Source: Syngnathus acus | Lineage: Eukaryota > Chordata > Actinopteri > Syngnathiformes > Syngnathidae | Direction of reading: 5' to 3' | Length of the DNA: 64,000 nt | Assembly (NCBI RefSeq): GCF_901709675.1 | Contig: NC_051108.1 | Location: 4,746,631 to 4,810,630, forward strand | Part shown: in pieces, positions 21,501-36,500 of the stretch | Position numbering within the stretch: the first letter of the stretch is position 1 | Layout: each line of letters starts with the position of its first letter | Notes under the pieces: model-generated | Database searches by the model: none | Told to the model about the DNA's origin: nothing | Seen by the model: the letters and a program-made list of their open reading frames with translations, nothing else | Translations under genes and position numbers: made by a program

Positions 21501-24500
21501 TTTGACAAGGACAATCAATCTTTTGCCCCTATCTAGAATCATGTTTTTTTTTCTTCTCCACAGGTATCGCCCCATGTCCACCATCCATAGAAGGTATTGT
21601 ATAAGGCTGTGTAGGTCATAACTGTTGCGGGAGGGAACATGTAAAAAGTGTCGTTCCCTCTACTTTAGTGGACATTGTTCTTATTGTTGACACTCCAACC
21701 AACGCTGAGCCATCAGAGATCTGGAATCAACTGAGGGATGCTCTAGAGAATATATCCTTCCCATTAGCGATAGCAGAAGAGTTAGCACTCCAAAGTTGGA
21801 ATTTGACCACAGGTGAGGATGGATATTTTTCTGTTGATTGGTCGGTCGGTCGGTCGGTCGGTCGGTCGGTCTCCCTCCTGGACAAATGTTGCGAGCTGCT
21901 CAAATCACATGTTATGAAATGGGTAGGTAACGAAAGAATTCTTTGGCGCAATATCATTTTTAGCCTGCCCTCTAAACGCTACTGGAGGACCTGAGTGCCA
22001 GTGCGAAGAGTCCTTTGGTTGGTCGTGTGACACCTGTTTGACGTATGGTGGATGCAGCAATGCCAGTACATTACCCTGTGACTGCAGATATGGAGTGCCT
22101 CCACTTGGAGAGTCCTGTAAACCAATCTCAAGTAAGTCCAAAAAGTGTTGAAACAACCACGGAGTCAAATGGAGTCAGTCGGTGTCCATCCATACATTTT
22201 CGAAAGATCGTTCTGGTTAGGTTCAGGGTTAGGTTTGGGAACCTCCAGTCCAAAACGGGATACTTCCCCATCTCAGACCACGTCCGCTGAGGTGTTTGTA
22301 GGCCAGCTGTGAGACCTAGTCCCTCCAGCATAATCTAGGAATCATAGGCTCTGCGACTTCTGTGAAGACGTTGGAAAATACTACGTTACGTGTATGGATG
22401 GATACAATTTGACAAGGACAATCAATCTTTTGCCCCTATCTAGAATCATGTTTTTTTTTCTTCTCCACAGGTATCGCCCCATGTCCACCATCCATAGAAG
22501 GTATTGTATAAGGCTGTGTAGGTCATAACTGTTGCGGGAGGGAACATGTAAAAAGTGTCGTCCCTCTACTTTAGTGGACATTGTTCTTATTGTTGACACT
22601 CCAACCAACGCTGAGCCATCAGAGATCTGGAATCAACTGAGGGATGCTCTAGAGAATATATCCTTCCCATTAGCGATAGCAGAAGAGTTAGCACTCCAAA
22701 GTTGGAATTTGACCACAGGTGAGGATGGATATTTTTCTGTTGATTGGTCGGTCGGTCGGTCGGTCGGTCTCCCTCCTGGACAAATGTTGCGAGCTGCTCA
22801 AATCACATGTTATGAAATGGGTAGGTAACGAAAGAATTCTTTGGCGCAATATCATTTTTAGCCTGCCCTCTAAACGCTACTGGAGGACCTGAGTGCCAGT
22901 GCGAAGAGTCCTTTGGTTGGTCGTGTGACACCTGTTTGACGTATGGTGGATGCAGCAATGCCAGTACATTACCCTGTGACTGCAGATATGGAGTGCCTCC
23001 ACTTGGAGAGTCCTGTAAACCAATCTCAAGTAAGTCCAAAAGGTGTTGAAACAACCACGGAGTCAAATGGAGTCAGTCGGTGTCCATCCATACATTTTCT
23101 AAAGATCGTTCTGGTTAGGTTCAGGGTTAGGTTTGGGAACCTCCAGTCCAAAACGGGATACTTCCCCATCTCAGACCACGTCCGCTGAGGTGTTTGTAGG
23201 CCAGCTGTGAGACCTAGTCCCTCCAGCATAATCTAGGAATCATAGGCTCTGCGACTTCTGTGAAGACGTTGGAAAATACTACGTTACGTGTATGGATGGA
23301 TACAATTTGACAAGGACAATCAATCTTTTGCCCCTATCTAGAATCATGTTTTTTTTTCTTCTCCACAGGTATCGCCCCATGTCCACCATCCATAGAAGGT
23401 ATTGTATAAGGCTGTGTAGGTCATAACTGTTGCGGGAGGGAACATGTAAAAAGTGTCGTCCCTCTACTTTAGTGGACATTGTTCTTATTGTTGACACTCC
23501 AACCAACGCTGAGCCATCAGAGATCTGGAATCAACTGAGGGATGCTCTAGAGAATATATCCTTCCCATTAGCGATAGCAGAAGAGTTAGCACTCCAAAGT
23601 TGGAATTTGACCACAGGTGAGGATGGATATTTTTCTGTTGATTGGTCGGTCGGTCGGTCGGTCGGTCGGTCTCCCTCCTGGACAAATGTTGCGAGCTGCT
23701 CAAATCACATGTTATGAAATGGGTAGGTAACGAAAGAATTCTTTGGCGCAATATCATTTTTAGCCTGCCCTCTAAACGCTACTGGAGGACCTGAGTGCCA
23801 GTGCGAAGAGTCCTTTGGTTGGTCGTGTGACACCTGTTTGACGTATGGTGGATGCAGCAATGCCAGTACATTACCCTGTGACTGCAGATATGGAGTGCCT
23901 CCACTTGGAGAGTCCTGTAAACCAATCTCAAGTAAGTCCAAAAAGTGTTGAAACAACCACGGAGTCAAATGGAGTCAGTCGGTGTCCATCCATACATTTT
24001 CTAAAGATCGTTCTGGTTAGGTTCAGGGTTAGGTTTGGGAACCTCCAGTCCAAAACGGGATACTTCCCCATCTCAGACCACGTCCGCTGAGGTGTTTGTA
24101 GGCCAGCTGTGAGACCTAGTCCCTCCAGCATAATCTAGGAATCATAGGCTCTGCGACTTCTGTGAAGACGTTGGAAAATACTACGTTACGTGTATGGATG
24201 GATACAATTTGACAAGGACAATCAATCTTTTGCCCCTATCTAGAATCATGTTTTTTTTTCTTCTCCACAGGTATCGCCCCATGTCCACCATCCATAGAAG
24301 GTATTGTATAAGGCTGTGTAGGTCATAACTGTTGCGGGAGGGAACATGTAAAAAGTGTCGTCCCTCTACTTTAGTGGACATTGTTCTTATTGTTGACACT
24401 CCAACCAACGCTGAGCCATCAGAGATCTGGAATCAACTGAGGGATGCTCTAGAGAATATATCCTTCCCATTAGCGATAGCAGAAGAGTTAGCACTCCAAA

Positions 24501-27500
24501 GTTGGAATTTGACCACAGGTGAGGATGGATATTTTTCTGTTGATTGGTCGGTCGGTCGGTCGGTCGGTCTCCCTCCTGGACAAATGTTGCGAGCTGCTCA
24601 AATCACATGTTATGAAATGGGTAGGTAACGAAAGAATTCTTTGGCGCAATATCATTTTTAGCCTGCCCTCTAAACGCTACTGGAGGACCTGAGTGCCAGT
24701 GCGAAGAGTCCTTTGGTTGGTCGTGTGACACCTGTTTGACGTATGGTGGATGCAGCAATGCCAGTACATTACCCTGTGACTGCAGATATGGAGTGCCTCC
24801 ACTTGGAGAGTCCTGTAAACCAATCTCAAGTAAGTCCAAAAAGTGTTGAAACAACCACGGAGTCAAATGGAGTCAGTCGGTGTCCATCCATACATTTTCG
24901 AAAGATCGTTCTGGTTAGGTTCAGGGTTAGGTTTGGGAACCTCCAGTCCAAAACGGGATACTTCCCCATCTCAGACCACGTCCGCTGAGGTGTTTGTAGG
25001 CCAGCTGTGAGACCTAGTCCCTCCAGCATAATCTAGGAATCATAGGCTCTGCGACTTCTGTGAAGACGTTGGAAAATACTACGTTACGTGTATGGATGGA
25101 TACAATTTGACAAGGACAATCAATCTTTTGCCCCTATCTAGAATCATGTTTTTTTTTTCTTCTCCACAGGTATCGCCCCATGTCCACCATCCATAGAAGG
25201 TATTGTATAAGGCTGTGTAGGTCATAACTGTTGCGGGAGGGAACATGTAAAAAGTGTCGTCCCTCTACTTTAGTGGACATTGTTCTTATTGTTGACACTC
25301 CAACCAACGCTGAGCCATCAGAGATCTGGAATCAACTGAGGGATGCTCTAGAGAATATATCCTTCCCATTAGCGATAGCAGAAGAGTTAGCACTCCAAAG
25401 TTGGAATTTGACCACAGGTGAGGATGGATATTTTTCTGTTGATTGGTCGGTCGGTCGGTCGGTCGGTCTCCCTCCTGGACAAATGTTGCGAGCTGCTCAA
25501 ATCACATGTTATGAAATGGGTAGGTAACGAAAGAATTCTTTGGCGCAATATCATTTTTAGCCTGCCCTCTAAACGCTACTGGAGGACCTGAGTGCCAGTG
25601 CGAAGAGTCCTTTGGTTGGTCGTGTGACACCTGTTTGACGTATGGTGGATGCAGCAATGCCAGTACATTACCCTGTGACTGCAGATATGGAGTGCCTCCA
25701 CTTGGAGAGTCCTGTAAACCAATCTCAAGTAAGTCCAAAAAGTGTTGAAACAACCACGGAGTCAAATGGAGTCAGTCGGTGTCCATCCATACATTTTCGA
25801 AAGATCGTTCTGGTTAGGTTCAGGGTTAGGTTTGGGAACCTCCAGTCCAAAACGGGATACTTCCCCATCTCAGACCACGTCCGCTGAGGTGTTTGTAGGC
25901 CAGCTGTGAGACCTAGTCCCTCCAGCATAATCTAGGAATCATAGGCTCTGCGACTTCTGTGAAGACGTTGGAAAATACTACGTTACGTGTATGGATGGAT
26001 ACAATTTGACAAGGACAATCAATCTTTTGCCCCTATCTAGAATCATGTTTTTTTTTCTTCTCCACAGGTATCGCCCCATGTCCACCATCCATAGAAGGTA
26101 TTGTATAAGGCTGTGTAGGTCATAACTGTTGCGGGAGGGAACATGTAAAAAGTGTCGTCCCTCTACTTTAGTGGACATTGTTCTTATTGTTGACACTCCA
26201 ACCAACGCTGAGCCATCAGAGATCTGGAATCAACTGAGGGATGCTCTAGAGAATATATCCTTCCCATTAGCGATAGCAGAAGAGTTAGCACTCCAAAGTT
26301 GGAATTTGACCACAGGTGAGGATGGATATTTTTCTGTTGATTGGTCGGTCGGTCGGTCGGTCGGTCGGTCTCCCTCCTGGACAAATGTTGCGAGCTGCTC
26401 AAATCACATGTTATGAAATGGGTAGGTAACGAAAGAATTCTTTGGCGCAATATCATTTTTAGCCTGCCCTCTAAACGCTACTGGAGGACCTGAGTGCCAG
26501 TGCGAAGAGTCCTTTGGTTGGTCGTGTGACACCTGTTTGACGTATGGTGGATGCAGCAATGCCAGTACATTACCCTGTGACTGCAGATATGGAGTGCCTC
26601 CACTTGGAGAGTCCTGTAAACCAATCTCAAGTAAGTCCAAAAAGTGTTGAAACAACCACGGAGTCAAATGGAGTCAGTCGGTGTCCATCCATACATTTTC
26701 GAAAGATCGTTCTGGTTAGGTTCAGGGTTAGGTTTGGGAACCTCCAGTCCAAAACGGGATACTTCCCCATCTCAGACCACGTCCGCTGAGGTGTTTGTAG
26801 GCCAGCTGTGAGACCTAGTCCCTCCAGCATAATCTAGGAATCATAGGCTCTGCGACTTCTGTGAAGACGTTGGAAAATACTACGTTACGTGTATGGATGG
26901 ATACAATTTGACAAGGACAATCAATCTTTTGCCCCTATCTAGAATCATGTTTTTTTTTCTTCTCCACAGGTATCGCCCCATGTCCACCATCCATAGAAGG
27001 TATTGTATAAGGCTGTGTAGGTCATAACTGTTGCGGGAGGGAACATGTAAAAAGTGTCGTCCCTCTACTTTAGTGGACATTGTTCTTATTGTTGACACTC
27101 CAACCAACGCTGAGCCATCAGAGATCTGGAATCAACTGAGGGATGCTCTAGAGAATATATCCTTCCCATTAGCGATAGCAGAAGAGTTAGCACTCCAAAG
27201 TTGGAATTTGACCACAGGTGAGGATGGATATTTTTCTGTTGATTGGTCGGTCGGTCGGTCGGTCGGTCGGTCTCCCTCCTGGACAAATGTTGCGAGCTGC
27301 TCAAATCACATGTTATGAAATGGGTAGGTAACGAAAGAATTCTTTGGCGCAATATCATTTTTAGCCTGCCCTCTAAACGCTACTGGAGGACCTGAGTGCC
27401 AGTGCGAAGAGTCCTTTGGTTGGTCGTGTGACACCTGTTTGACGTATGGTGGATGCAGCAATGCCAGTACATTACCCTGTGACTGCAGATATGGAGTGCC

Positions 27501-30500
27501 TCCACTTGGAGAGTCCTGTAAACCAATCTCAAGTAAGTCCAAAAAGTGTTGAAACAACCACGGAGTCAAATGGAGTCAGTCGGTGTCCATCCATACATTT
27601 TCGAAAGATCGTTCTGGTTAGGTTCAGGGTTAGGTTTGGGAACCTCCAGTCCAAAACGGGATACTTCCCCATCTCAGACCACGTCCGCTGAGGTGTTTGT
27701 AGGCCAGCTGTGAGACCTAGTCCCTCCAGCATAATCTAGGAATCATAGGCTCTGCGACTTCTGTGAAGACGTTGGAAAATACTACGTTACGTGTATGGAT
27801 GGATACAATTTGACAAGGACAATCAATCTTTTGCCCCTATCTAGAATCATGTTTTTTTTTCTTCTCCACAGGTATCGCCCCATGTCCACCATCCATAGAA
27901 GGTATTGTATAAGGCTGTGTAGGTCATAACTGTTGCGGGAGGGAACATGTAAAAAGTGTCGTCCCTCTACTTTAGTGGACATTGTTCTTATTGTTGACAC
28001 TCCAACCAACGCTGAGCCATCAGAGATCTGGAATCAACTGAGGGATGCTCTAGAGAATATATCCTTCCCATTAGCGATAGCAGAAGAGTTAGCACTCCAA
28101 AGTTGGAATTTGACCACAGGTGAGGATGGATATTTTTCTGTTGATTGGTCGGTCGGTCGGTCGGTCGGTCGGTCGGTCTCCCTCCTGGACAAATGTTGCG
28201 AGCTGCTCAAATCACATGTTATGAAATGGGTAGGTAACGAAAGAATTCTTTGGCGCAATATCATTTTTAGCCTGCCCTCTAAACGCTACTGGAGGACCTG
28301 AGTGCCAGTGCGAAGAGTCCTTTGGTTGGTCGTGTGACACCTGTTTGACGTATGGTGGATGCAGCAATGCCAGTACATTACCCTGTGACTGCAGATATGG
28401 AGTGCCTCCACTTGGAGAGTCCTGTAAACCAATCTCAAGTAAGTCCAAAAAGTGTTGAAACAACCACGGAGTCAAATGGAGTCAGTCGGTGTCCATCCAT
28501 ACATTTTCGAAAGATCGTTCTGGTTAGGTTCAGGGTTAGGTTTGGGAACCTCCAGTCCAAAACGGGATACTTCCCCATCTCAGACCACGTCCGCTGAGGT
28601 GTTTGTAGGCCAGCTGTGAGACCTAGTCCCTCCAGCATAATCTAGGAATCATAGGCTCTGCGACTTCTGTGAAGACGTTGGAAAATACTACGTTACGTGT
28701 ATGGATGGATACAATTTGACAAGGACAATCAATCTTTTGCCCCTATCTAGAATCATGTTTTTTTTTCTTCTCCACAGGTATCGCCCCATGTCCACCATCC
28801 ATAGAAGGTATTGTATAAGGCTGTGTAGGTCATAACTGTTGCGGGAGGGAACATGTAAAAAGTGTCGTCCCTCTACTTTAGTGGACATTGTTCTTATTGT
28901 TGACACTCCAACCAACGCTGAGCCATCAGAGATCTGGAATCAACTGAGGGATGCTCTAGAGAATATATCCTTCCCATTAGCGATAGCAGAAGAGTTAGCA
29001 CTCCAAAGTTGGAATTTGACCACAGGTGAGGATGGATATTTTTCTGTTGATTTGGTCGGTCGGTCGGTCGGTCTCCCTCCTGGACAAATGTTGCGAGCTG
29101 CTCAAATCACATGTTATGAAATGGGTAGGTAACGAAAGAATTCTTTGGCGCAATATCATTTTTAGCCTGCCCTCTAAACGCTACTGGAGGACCTGAGTGC
29201 CAGTGCGAAGAGTCCTTTGGTTGGTCGTGTGACACCTGTTTGACGTATGGTGGATGCAGCAATGCCAGTACATTACCCTGTGACTGCAGATATGGAGTGC
29301 CTCCACTTGGAGAGTCCTGTAAACCAATCTCAAGTAAGTCCAAAAAGTGTTGAAACAACCACGGAGTCAAATGGAGTCAGTCGGTGTCCATCCATACATT
29401 TTCGAAAGATCGTTCTGGTTAGGTTCAGGGTTAGGTTTGGGAACCTCCAGTCCAAAACGGGATACTTCCCCATCTCAGACCACGTCCGCTGAGGTGTTTG
29501 TAGGCCAGCTGTGAGACCTAGTCCCTCCAGCATAATCTAGGAATCATAGGCTCTGCGACTTCTGTGAAGACGTTGGAAAATACTACGTTACGTGTATGGA
29601 TGGATACAATTTGACAAGGACAATCAATCTTTTGCCCCTATCTAGAATCATGTTTTTTTTTCTTCTCCACAGGTATCGCCCCATGTCCACCATCCATAGA
29701 AGGTATTGTATAAGGCTGTGTAGGTCATAACTGTTGCGGGAGGGAACATGTAAAAAGTGTCGTCCCTCTACTTTAGTGGACATTGTTCTTATTGTTGACA
29801 CTCCAACCAACGCTGAGCCATCAGAGATCTGGAATCAACTGAGGGATGCTCTAGAGAATATATCCTTCCCATTAGCGATAGCAGAAGAGTTAGCACTCCA
29901 AAGTTGGAATTTGACCACAGGTGAGGATGGATATTTTTCTGTTGATTGGTCGGTCGGTCGGTCGGTCGGTCTCCCTCCTGGACAAATGTTGCGAGCTGCT
30001 CAAATCACATGTTATGAAATGGGTAGGTAACGAAAGAATTCTTTGGCGCAATATCATTTTTAGCCTGCCCTCTAAACGCTACTGGAGGACCTGAGTGCCA
30101 GTGCGAAGAGTCCTTTGGTTGGTCGTGTGACACCTGTTTGACGTATGGTGGATGCAGCAATGCCAGTACATTACCCTGTGACTGCAGATATGGAGTGCCT
30201 CCACTTGGAGAGTCCTGTAAACCAATCTCAAGTAAGTCCAAAAAGTGTTGAAACAACCACGGAGTCAAATGGAGTCAGTCGGTGTCCATCCATACATTTT
30301 CGAAAGATCGTTCTGGTTAGGTTCAGGGTTAGGTTTGGGAACCTCCAGTCCAAAACGGGATACTTCCCCATCTCAGACCACGTCCGCTGAGGTGTTTGTA
30401 GGCCAGCTGTGAGACCTAGTCCCTCCAGCATAATCTAGGAATCATAGGCTCTGCGACTTCTGTGAAGACGTTGGAAAATACTACGTTACGTGTATGGATG

Positions 30501-33500
30501 GATACAATTTGACAAGGACAATCAATCTTTTGCCCCTATCTAGAATCATGTTTTTTTTTTCTTCTCCACAGGTATCGCCCCATGTCCACCATCCATAGAA
30601 GGTATTGTATAAGGCTGTGTAGGTCATAACTGTTGCGGGAGGGAACATGTAAAAAGTGTCGTCCCTCTACTTTAGTGGACATTGTTCTTATTGTTGACAC
30701 TCCAACCAACGCTGAGCCATCAGAGATCTGGAATCAACTGAGGGATGCTCTAGAGAATATATCCTTCCCATTAGCGATAGCAGAAGAGTTAGCACTCCAA
30801 AGTTGGAATTTGACCACAGGTGAGGATGGATATTTTTCTGTTGATTGGTCGGTCGGTCGGTCGGTCGGTCTCCCTCCTGGACAAATGTTGCGAGCTGCTC
30901 AAATCACATGTTATGAAATGGGTAGGTAACGAAAGAATTCTTTGGCGCAATATCATTTTTAGCCTGCCCTCTAAACGCTACTGGAGGACCTGAGTGCCAG
31001 TGCGAAGAGTCCTTTGGTTGGTCGTGTGACACCTGTTTGACGTATGGTGGATGCAGCAATGCCAGTACATTACCCTGTGACTGCAGATATGGAGTGCCTC
31101 CACTTGGAGAGTCCTGTAAACCAATCTCAAGTAAGTCCAAAAAGTGTTGAAACAACCACGGAGTCAAATGGAGTCAGTCGGTGTCCATCCATACATTTTC
31201 GAAAGATCGTTCTGGTTAGGTTCAGGGTTAGGTTTGGGAACCTCCAGTCCAAAACGGGATACTTCCCCATCTCAGACCACGTCCGCTGAGGTGTTTGTAG
31301 GCCAGCTGTGAGACCTAGTCCCTCCAGCATAATCTAGGAATCATAGGCTCTGCGACTTCTGTGAAGACGTTGGAAAATACTACGTTACGTGTATGGATGG
31401 ATACAATTTGACAAGGACAATCAATCTTTTGCCCCTATCTAGAATCATGTTTTTTTTTCTTCTCCACAGGTATCGCCCCATGTCCACCATCCATAGAAGG
31501 TATTGTATAAGGCTGTGTAGGTCATAACTGTTGCGGGAGGGAACATGTAAAAAGTGTCGTCCCTCTACTTTAGTGGACATTGTTCTTATTGTTGACACTC
31601 CAACCAACGCTGAGCCATCAGAGATCTGGAATCAACTGAGGGATGCTCTAGAGAATATATCCTTCCCATTAGCGATAGCAGAAGAGTTAGCACTCCAAAG
31701 TTGGAATTTGACCACAGGTGAGGATGGATATTTTTCTGTTGATTGGTCGGTCGGTCGGTCGGTCGGTCGGTCTCCCTCCTGGACAAATGTTGCGAGCTGC
31801 TCAAATCACATGTTATGAAATGGGTAGGTAACGAAAGAATTCTTTGGCGCAATATCATTTTTAGCCTGCCCTCTAAACGCTACTGGAGGACCTGAGTGCC
31901 AGTGCGAAGAGTCCTTTGGTTGGTCGTGTGACACCTGTTTGACGTATGGTGGATGCAGCAATGCCAGTACATTACCCTGTGACTGCAGATATGGAGTGCC
32001 TCCACTTGGAGAGTCCTGTAAACCAATCTCAAGTAAGTCCAAAAAGTGTTGAAACAACCCCCGGAGTCAAATGGAGTCAGTCGGTGTCCATCCATACATT
32101 TTCGAAAGATCGTTCTGGTTAGGTTCAGGGTTAGGTTTGGGAACCTCCAGTCCAAAACGGGATACTTCCCCATCTCAGACCACGTCCGCTGAGGTGTTTG
32201 TAGGCCAGCTGTGAGACCTAGTCCCTCCAGCATAATCTAGGAATCATAGGCTCTGCGACTTCTGTGAAGACGTTGGAAAATACTACGTTACGTGTATGGA
32301 TGGATACAATTTGACAAGGACAATCAATCTTTTGCCCCTATCTAGAATCATGTTTTTTTTTTCTTCTCCACAGGTATCGCCCCATGTCCACCATCCATAG
32401 AAGGTATTGTATAAGGCTGTGTAGGTCATAACTGTTGCGGGAGGGAACATGTAAAAAGTGTCGTCCCTCTACTTTAGTGGACATTGTTCTTATTGTTGAC
32501 ACTCCAACCAACGCTGAGCCATCAGAGATCTGGAATCAACTGAGGGATGCTCTAGAGAATATATCCTTCCCATTAGCGATAGCAGAAGAGTTAGCACTCC
32601 AAAGTTGGAATTTGACCACAGGTGAGGATGGATATTTTTCTGTTGATTGGTCGGTCGGTCGGTCGGTCGGTCGGTCTCCCTCCTGGACAAATGTTGCGAG
32701 CTGCTCAAATCACATGTTATGAAATGGGTAGGTAACGAAAGAATTCTTTGGCGCAATATCATTTTTAGCCTGCCCTCTAAACGCTACTGGAGGACCTGAG
32801 TGCCAGTGCGAAGAGTCCTTTGGTTGGTCGTGTGACACCTGTTTGACGTATGGTGGATGCAGCAATGCCAGTACATTACCCTGTGACTGCAGATATGGAG
32901 TGCCTCCACTTGGAGAGTCCTGTAAACCAATCTCAAGTAAGTCCAAAAAGTGTTGAAACAACCACGGAGTCAAATGGAGTCAGTCGGTGTCCATCCATAC
33001 ATTTTCGAAAGATCGTTCTGGTTAGGTTCAGGGTTAGGTTTGGGAACCTCCAGTCCAAAACGGGATACTTCCCCATCTCAGACCACGTCCGCTGAGGTGT
33101 TTGTAGGCCAGCTGTGAGACCTAGTCCCTCCAGCATAATCTAGGAATCATAGGCTCTGCGACTTCTGTGAAGACGTTGGAAAATACTACGTTACGTGTAT
33201 GGATGGATACAATTTGACAAGGACAATCAATCTTTTGCCCCTATCTAGAATCATGTTTTTTTTTCTTCTCCACAGGTATCGCCCCATGTCCACCATCCAT
33301 AGAAGGTATTGTATAAGGCTGTGTAGGTCATAACTGTTGCGGGAGGGAACATGTAAAAAGTGTCGTCCCTCTACTTTAGTGGACATTGTTCTTATTGTTG
33401 ACACTCCAACCAACGCTGAGCCATCAGAGATCTGGAATCAACTGAGGGATGCTCTAGAGAATATATCCTTCCCATTAGCGATAGCAGAAGAGTTAGCACT

Positions 33501-36500
33501 CCAAAGTTGGAATTTGACCACAGGTGAGGATGGATATTTTTCTGTTGATTGGTCGGTCGGTCGGTCGGTCTCCCTCCTGGACAAATGTTGCGAGCTGCTC
33601 AAATCACATGTTATGAAATGGGTAGGTAACGAAAGAATTCTTTGGCGCAATATCATTTTTAGCCTGCCCTCTAAACGCTACTGGAGGACCTGAGTGCCAG
33701 TGCGAAGAGTCCTTTGGTTGGTCGTGTGACACCTGTTTGACGTATGGTGGATGCAGCAATGCCAGTACATTACCCTGTGACTGCAGATATGGAGTGCCTC
33801 CACTTGGAGAGTCCTGTAAACCAATCTCAAGTAAGTCCAAAAAGTGTTGAAACAACCACGGAGTCAAATGGAGTCAGTCGGTGTCCATCCATACATTTTC
33901 GAAAGATCGTTCTGGTTAGGTTCAGGGTTAGGTTTGGGAACCTCCAGTCCAAAACGGGATACTTCCCCATCTCAGACCACGTCCGCTGAGGTGTTTGTAG
34001 GCCAGCTGTGAGACCTAGTCCCTCCAGCATAATCTAGGAATCATAGGCTCTGCGACTTCTGTGAAGACGTTGGAAAATACTACGTTACGTGTATGGATGG
34101 ATACAATTTGACAAGGACAATCAATCTTTTGCCCCTATCTAGAATCATGTTTTTTTTTCTTCTCCACAGGTATCGCCCCATGTCCACCATCCATAGAAGG
34201 TATTGTATAAGGCTGTGTAGGTCATAACTGTTGCGGGAGGGAACATGTAAAAAGTGTCGTCCCTCTACTTTAGTGGACATTGTTCTTATTGTTGACACTC
34301 CAACCAACGCTGAGCCATCAGAGATCTGGAATCAACTGAGGGATGCTCTAGAGAATATATCCTTCCCATTAGCGATAGCAGAAGAGTTAGCACTCCAAAG
34401 TTGGAATTTGACCACAGGTGAGGATGGATATTTTTCTGTTGATTGGTCGGTCGGTCGGTCGGTCGGTCGGTCGGTCTCCCTCCTGGACAAATGTTGCGAG
34501 CTGCTCAAATCACATGTTATGAAATGGGTAGGTAACGAAAGAATTCTTTGGCGCAATATCATTTTTAGCCTGCCCTCTAAACGCTACTGGAGGACCTGAG
34601 TGCCAGTGCGAAGAGTCCTTTGGTTGGTCGTGTGACACCTGTTTGACGTATGGTGGATGCAGCAATGCCAGTACATTACCCTGTGACTGCAGATATGGAG
34701 TGCCTCCACTTGGAGAGTCCTGTAAACCAATCTCAAGTAAGTCCAAAAAGTGTTGAAACAACCACGGAGTCAAATGGAGTCAGTCGGTGTCCATCCATAC
34801 ATTTTCGAAAGATCGTTCTGGTTAGGTTCAGGGTTAGGTTTGGGAACCTCCAGTCCAAAACGGGATACTTCCCCATCTCAGACCACGTCCGCTGAGGTGT
34901 TTGTAGGCCAGCTGTGAGACCTAGTCCCTCCAGCATAATCTAGGAATCATAGGCTCTGCGACTTCTGTGAAGACGTTGGAAAATACTACGTTACGTGTAT
35001 GGATGGATACAATTTGACAAGGACAATCAATCTTTTGCCCCTATCTAGAATCATGTTTTTTTTTCTTCTCCACAGGTATCGCCCCATGTCCACCATCCAT
35101 AGAAGGTATTGTATAAGGCTGTGTAGGTCATAACTGTTGCGGGAGGGAACATGTAAAAAGTGTCGTCCCTCTACTTTAGTGGACATTGTTCTTATTGTTG
35201 ACACTCCAACCAACGCTGAGCCATCAGAGATCTGGAATCAACTGAGGGATGCTCTAGAGAATATATCCTTCCCATTAGCGATAGCAGAAGAGTTAGCACT
35301 CCAAAGTTGGAATTTGACCACAGGTGAGGATGGATATTTTTCTGTTGATTGGTCGGTCGGTCGGTCGGTCGGTCGGTCTCCCTCCTGGACAAATGTTGCG
35401 AGCTGCTCAAATCACATGTTATGAAATGGGTAGGTAACGAAAGAATTCTTTGGCGCAATATCATTTTTAGCCTGCCCTCTAAACGCTACTGGAGGACCTG
35501 AGTGCCAGTGCGAAGAGTCCTTTGGTTGGTCGTGTGACACCTGTTTGACGTATGGTGGATGCAGCAATGCCAGTACATTACCCTGTGACTGCAGATATGG
35601 AGTGCCTCCACTTGGAGAGTCCTGTAAACCAATCTCAAGTAAGTCCAAAAAGTGTTGAAACAACCACGGAGTCAAATGGAGTCAGTCGGTGTCCATCCAT
35701 ACATTTTCGAAAGATCGTTCTGGTTAGGTTCAGGGTTAGGTTTGGGAACCTCCAGTCCAAAACGGGATACTTCCCCATCTCAGACCACGTCCGCTGAGGT
35801 GTTTGTAGGCCAGCTGTGAGACCTAGTCCCTCCAGCATAATCTAGGAATCATAGGCTCTGCGACTTCTGTGAAGACGTTGGAAAATACTACGTTACGTGT
35901 ATGGATGGATACAATTTGACAAGGACAATCAATCTTTTGCCCCTATCTAGAATCATGTTTTTTTTTCTTCTCCACAGGTATCGCCCCATGTCCACCATCC
36001 ATAGAAGGTATTGTATAAGGCTGTGTAGGTCATAACTGTTGCGGGAGGGAACATGTAAAAAGTGTCGTCCCTCTACTTTAGTGGACATTGTTCTTATTGT
36101 TGACACTCCAACCAACGCTGAGCCATCAGAGATCTGGAATCAACTGAGGGATGCTCTAGAGAATATATCCTTCCCATTAGCGATAGCAGAAGAGTTAGCA
36201 CTCCAAAGTTGGAATTTGACCACAGGTGAGGATGGATATTTTTCTGTTGATTGGTCGGTCGGTCGGTCGGTCGGTCGGTCGGTCTCCCTCCTGGACAAAT
36301 GTTGCGAGCTGCTCAAATCACATGTTATGAAATGGGTAGGTAACGAAAGAATTCTTTGGCGCAATATCATTTTTAGCCTGCCCTCTAAACGCTACTGGAG
36401 GACCTGAGTGCCAGTGCGAAGAGTCCTTTGGTTGGTCGTGTGACACCTGTTTGACGTATGGTGGATGCAGCAATGCCAGTACATTACCCTGTGACTGCAG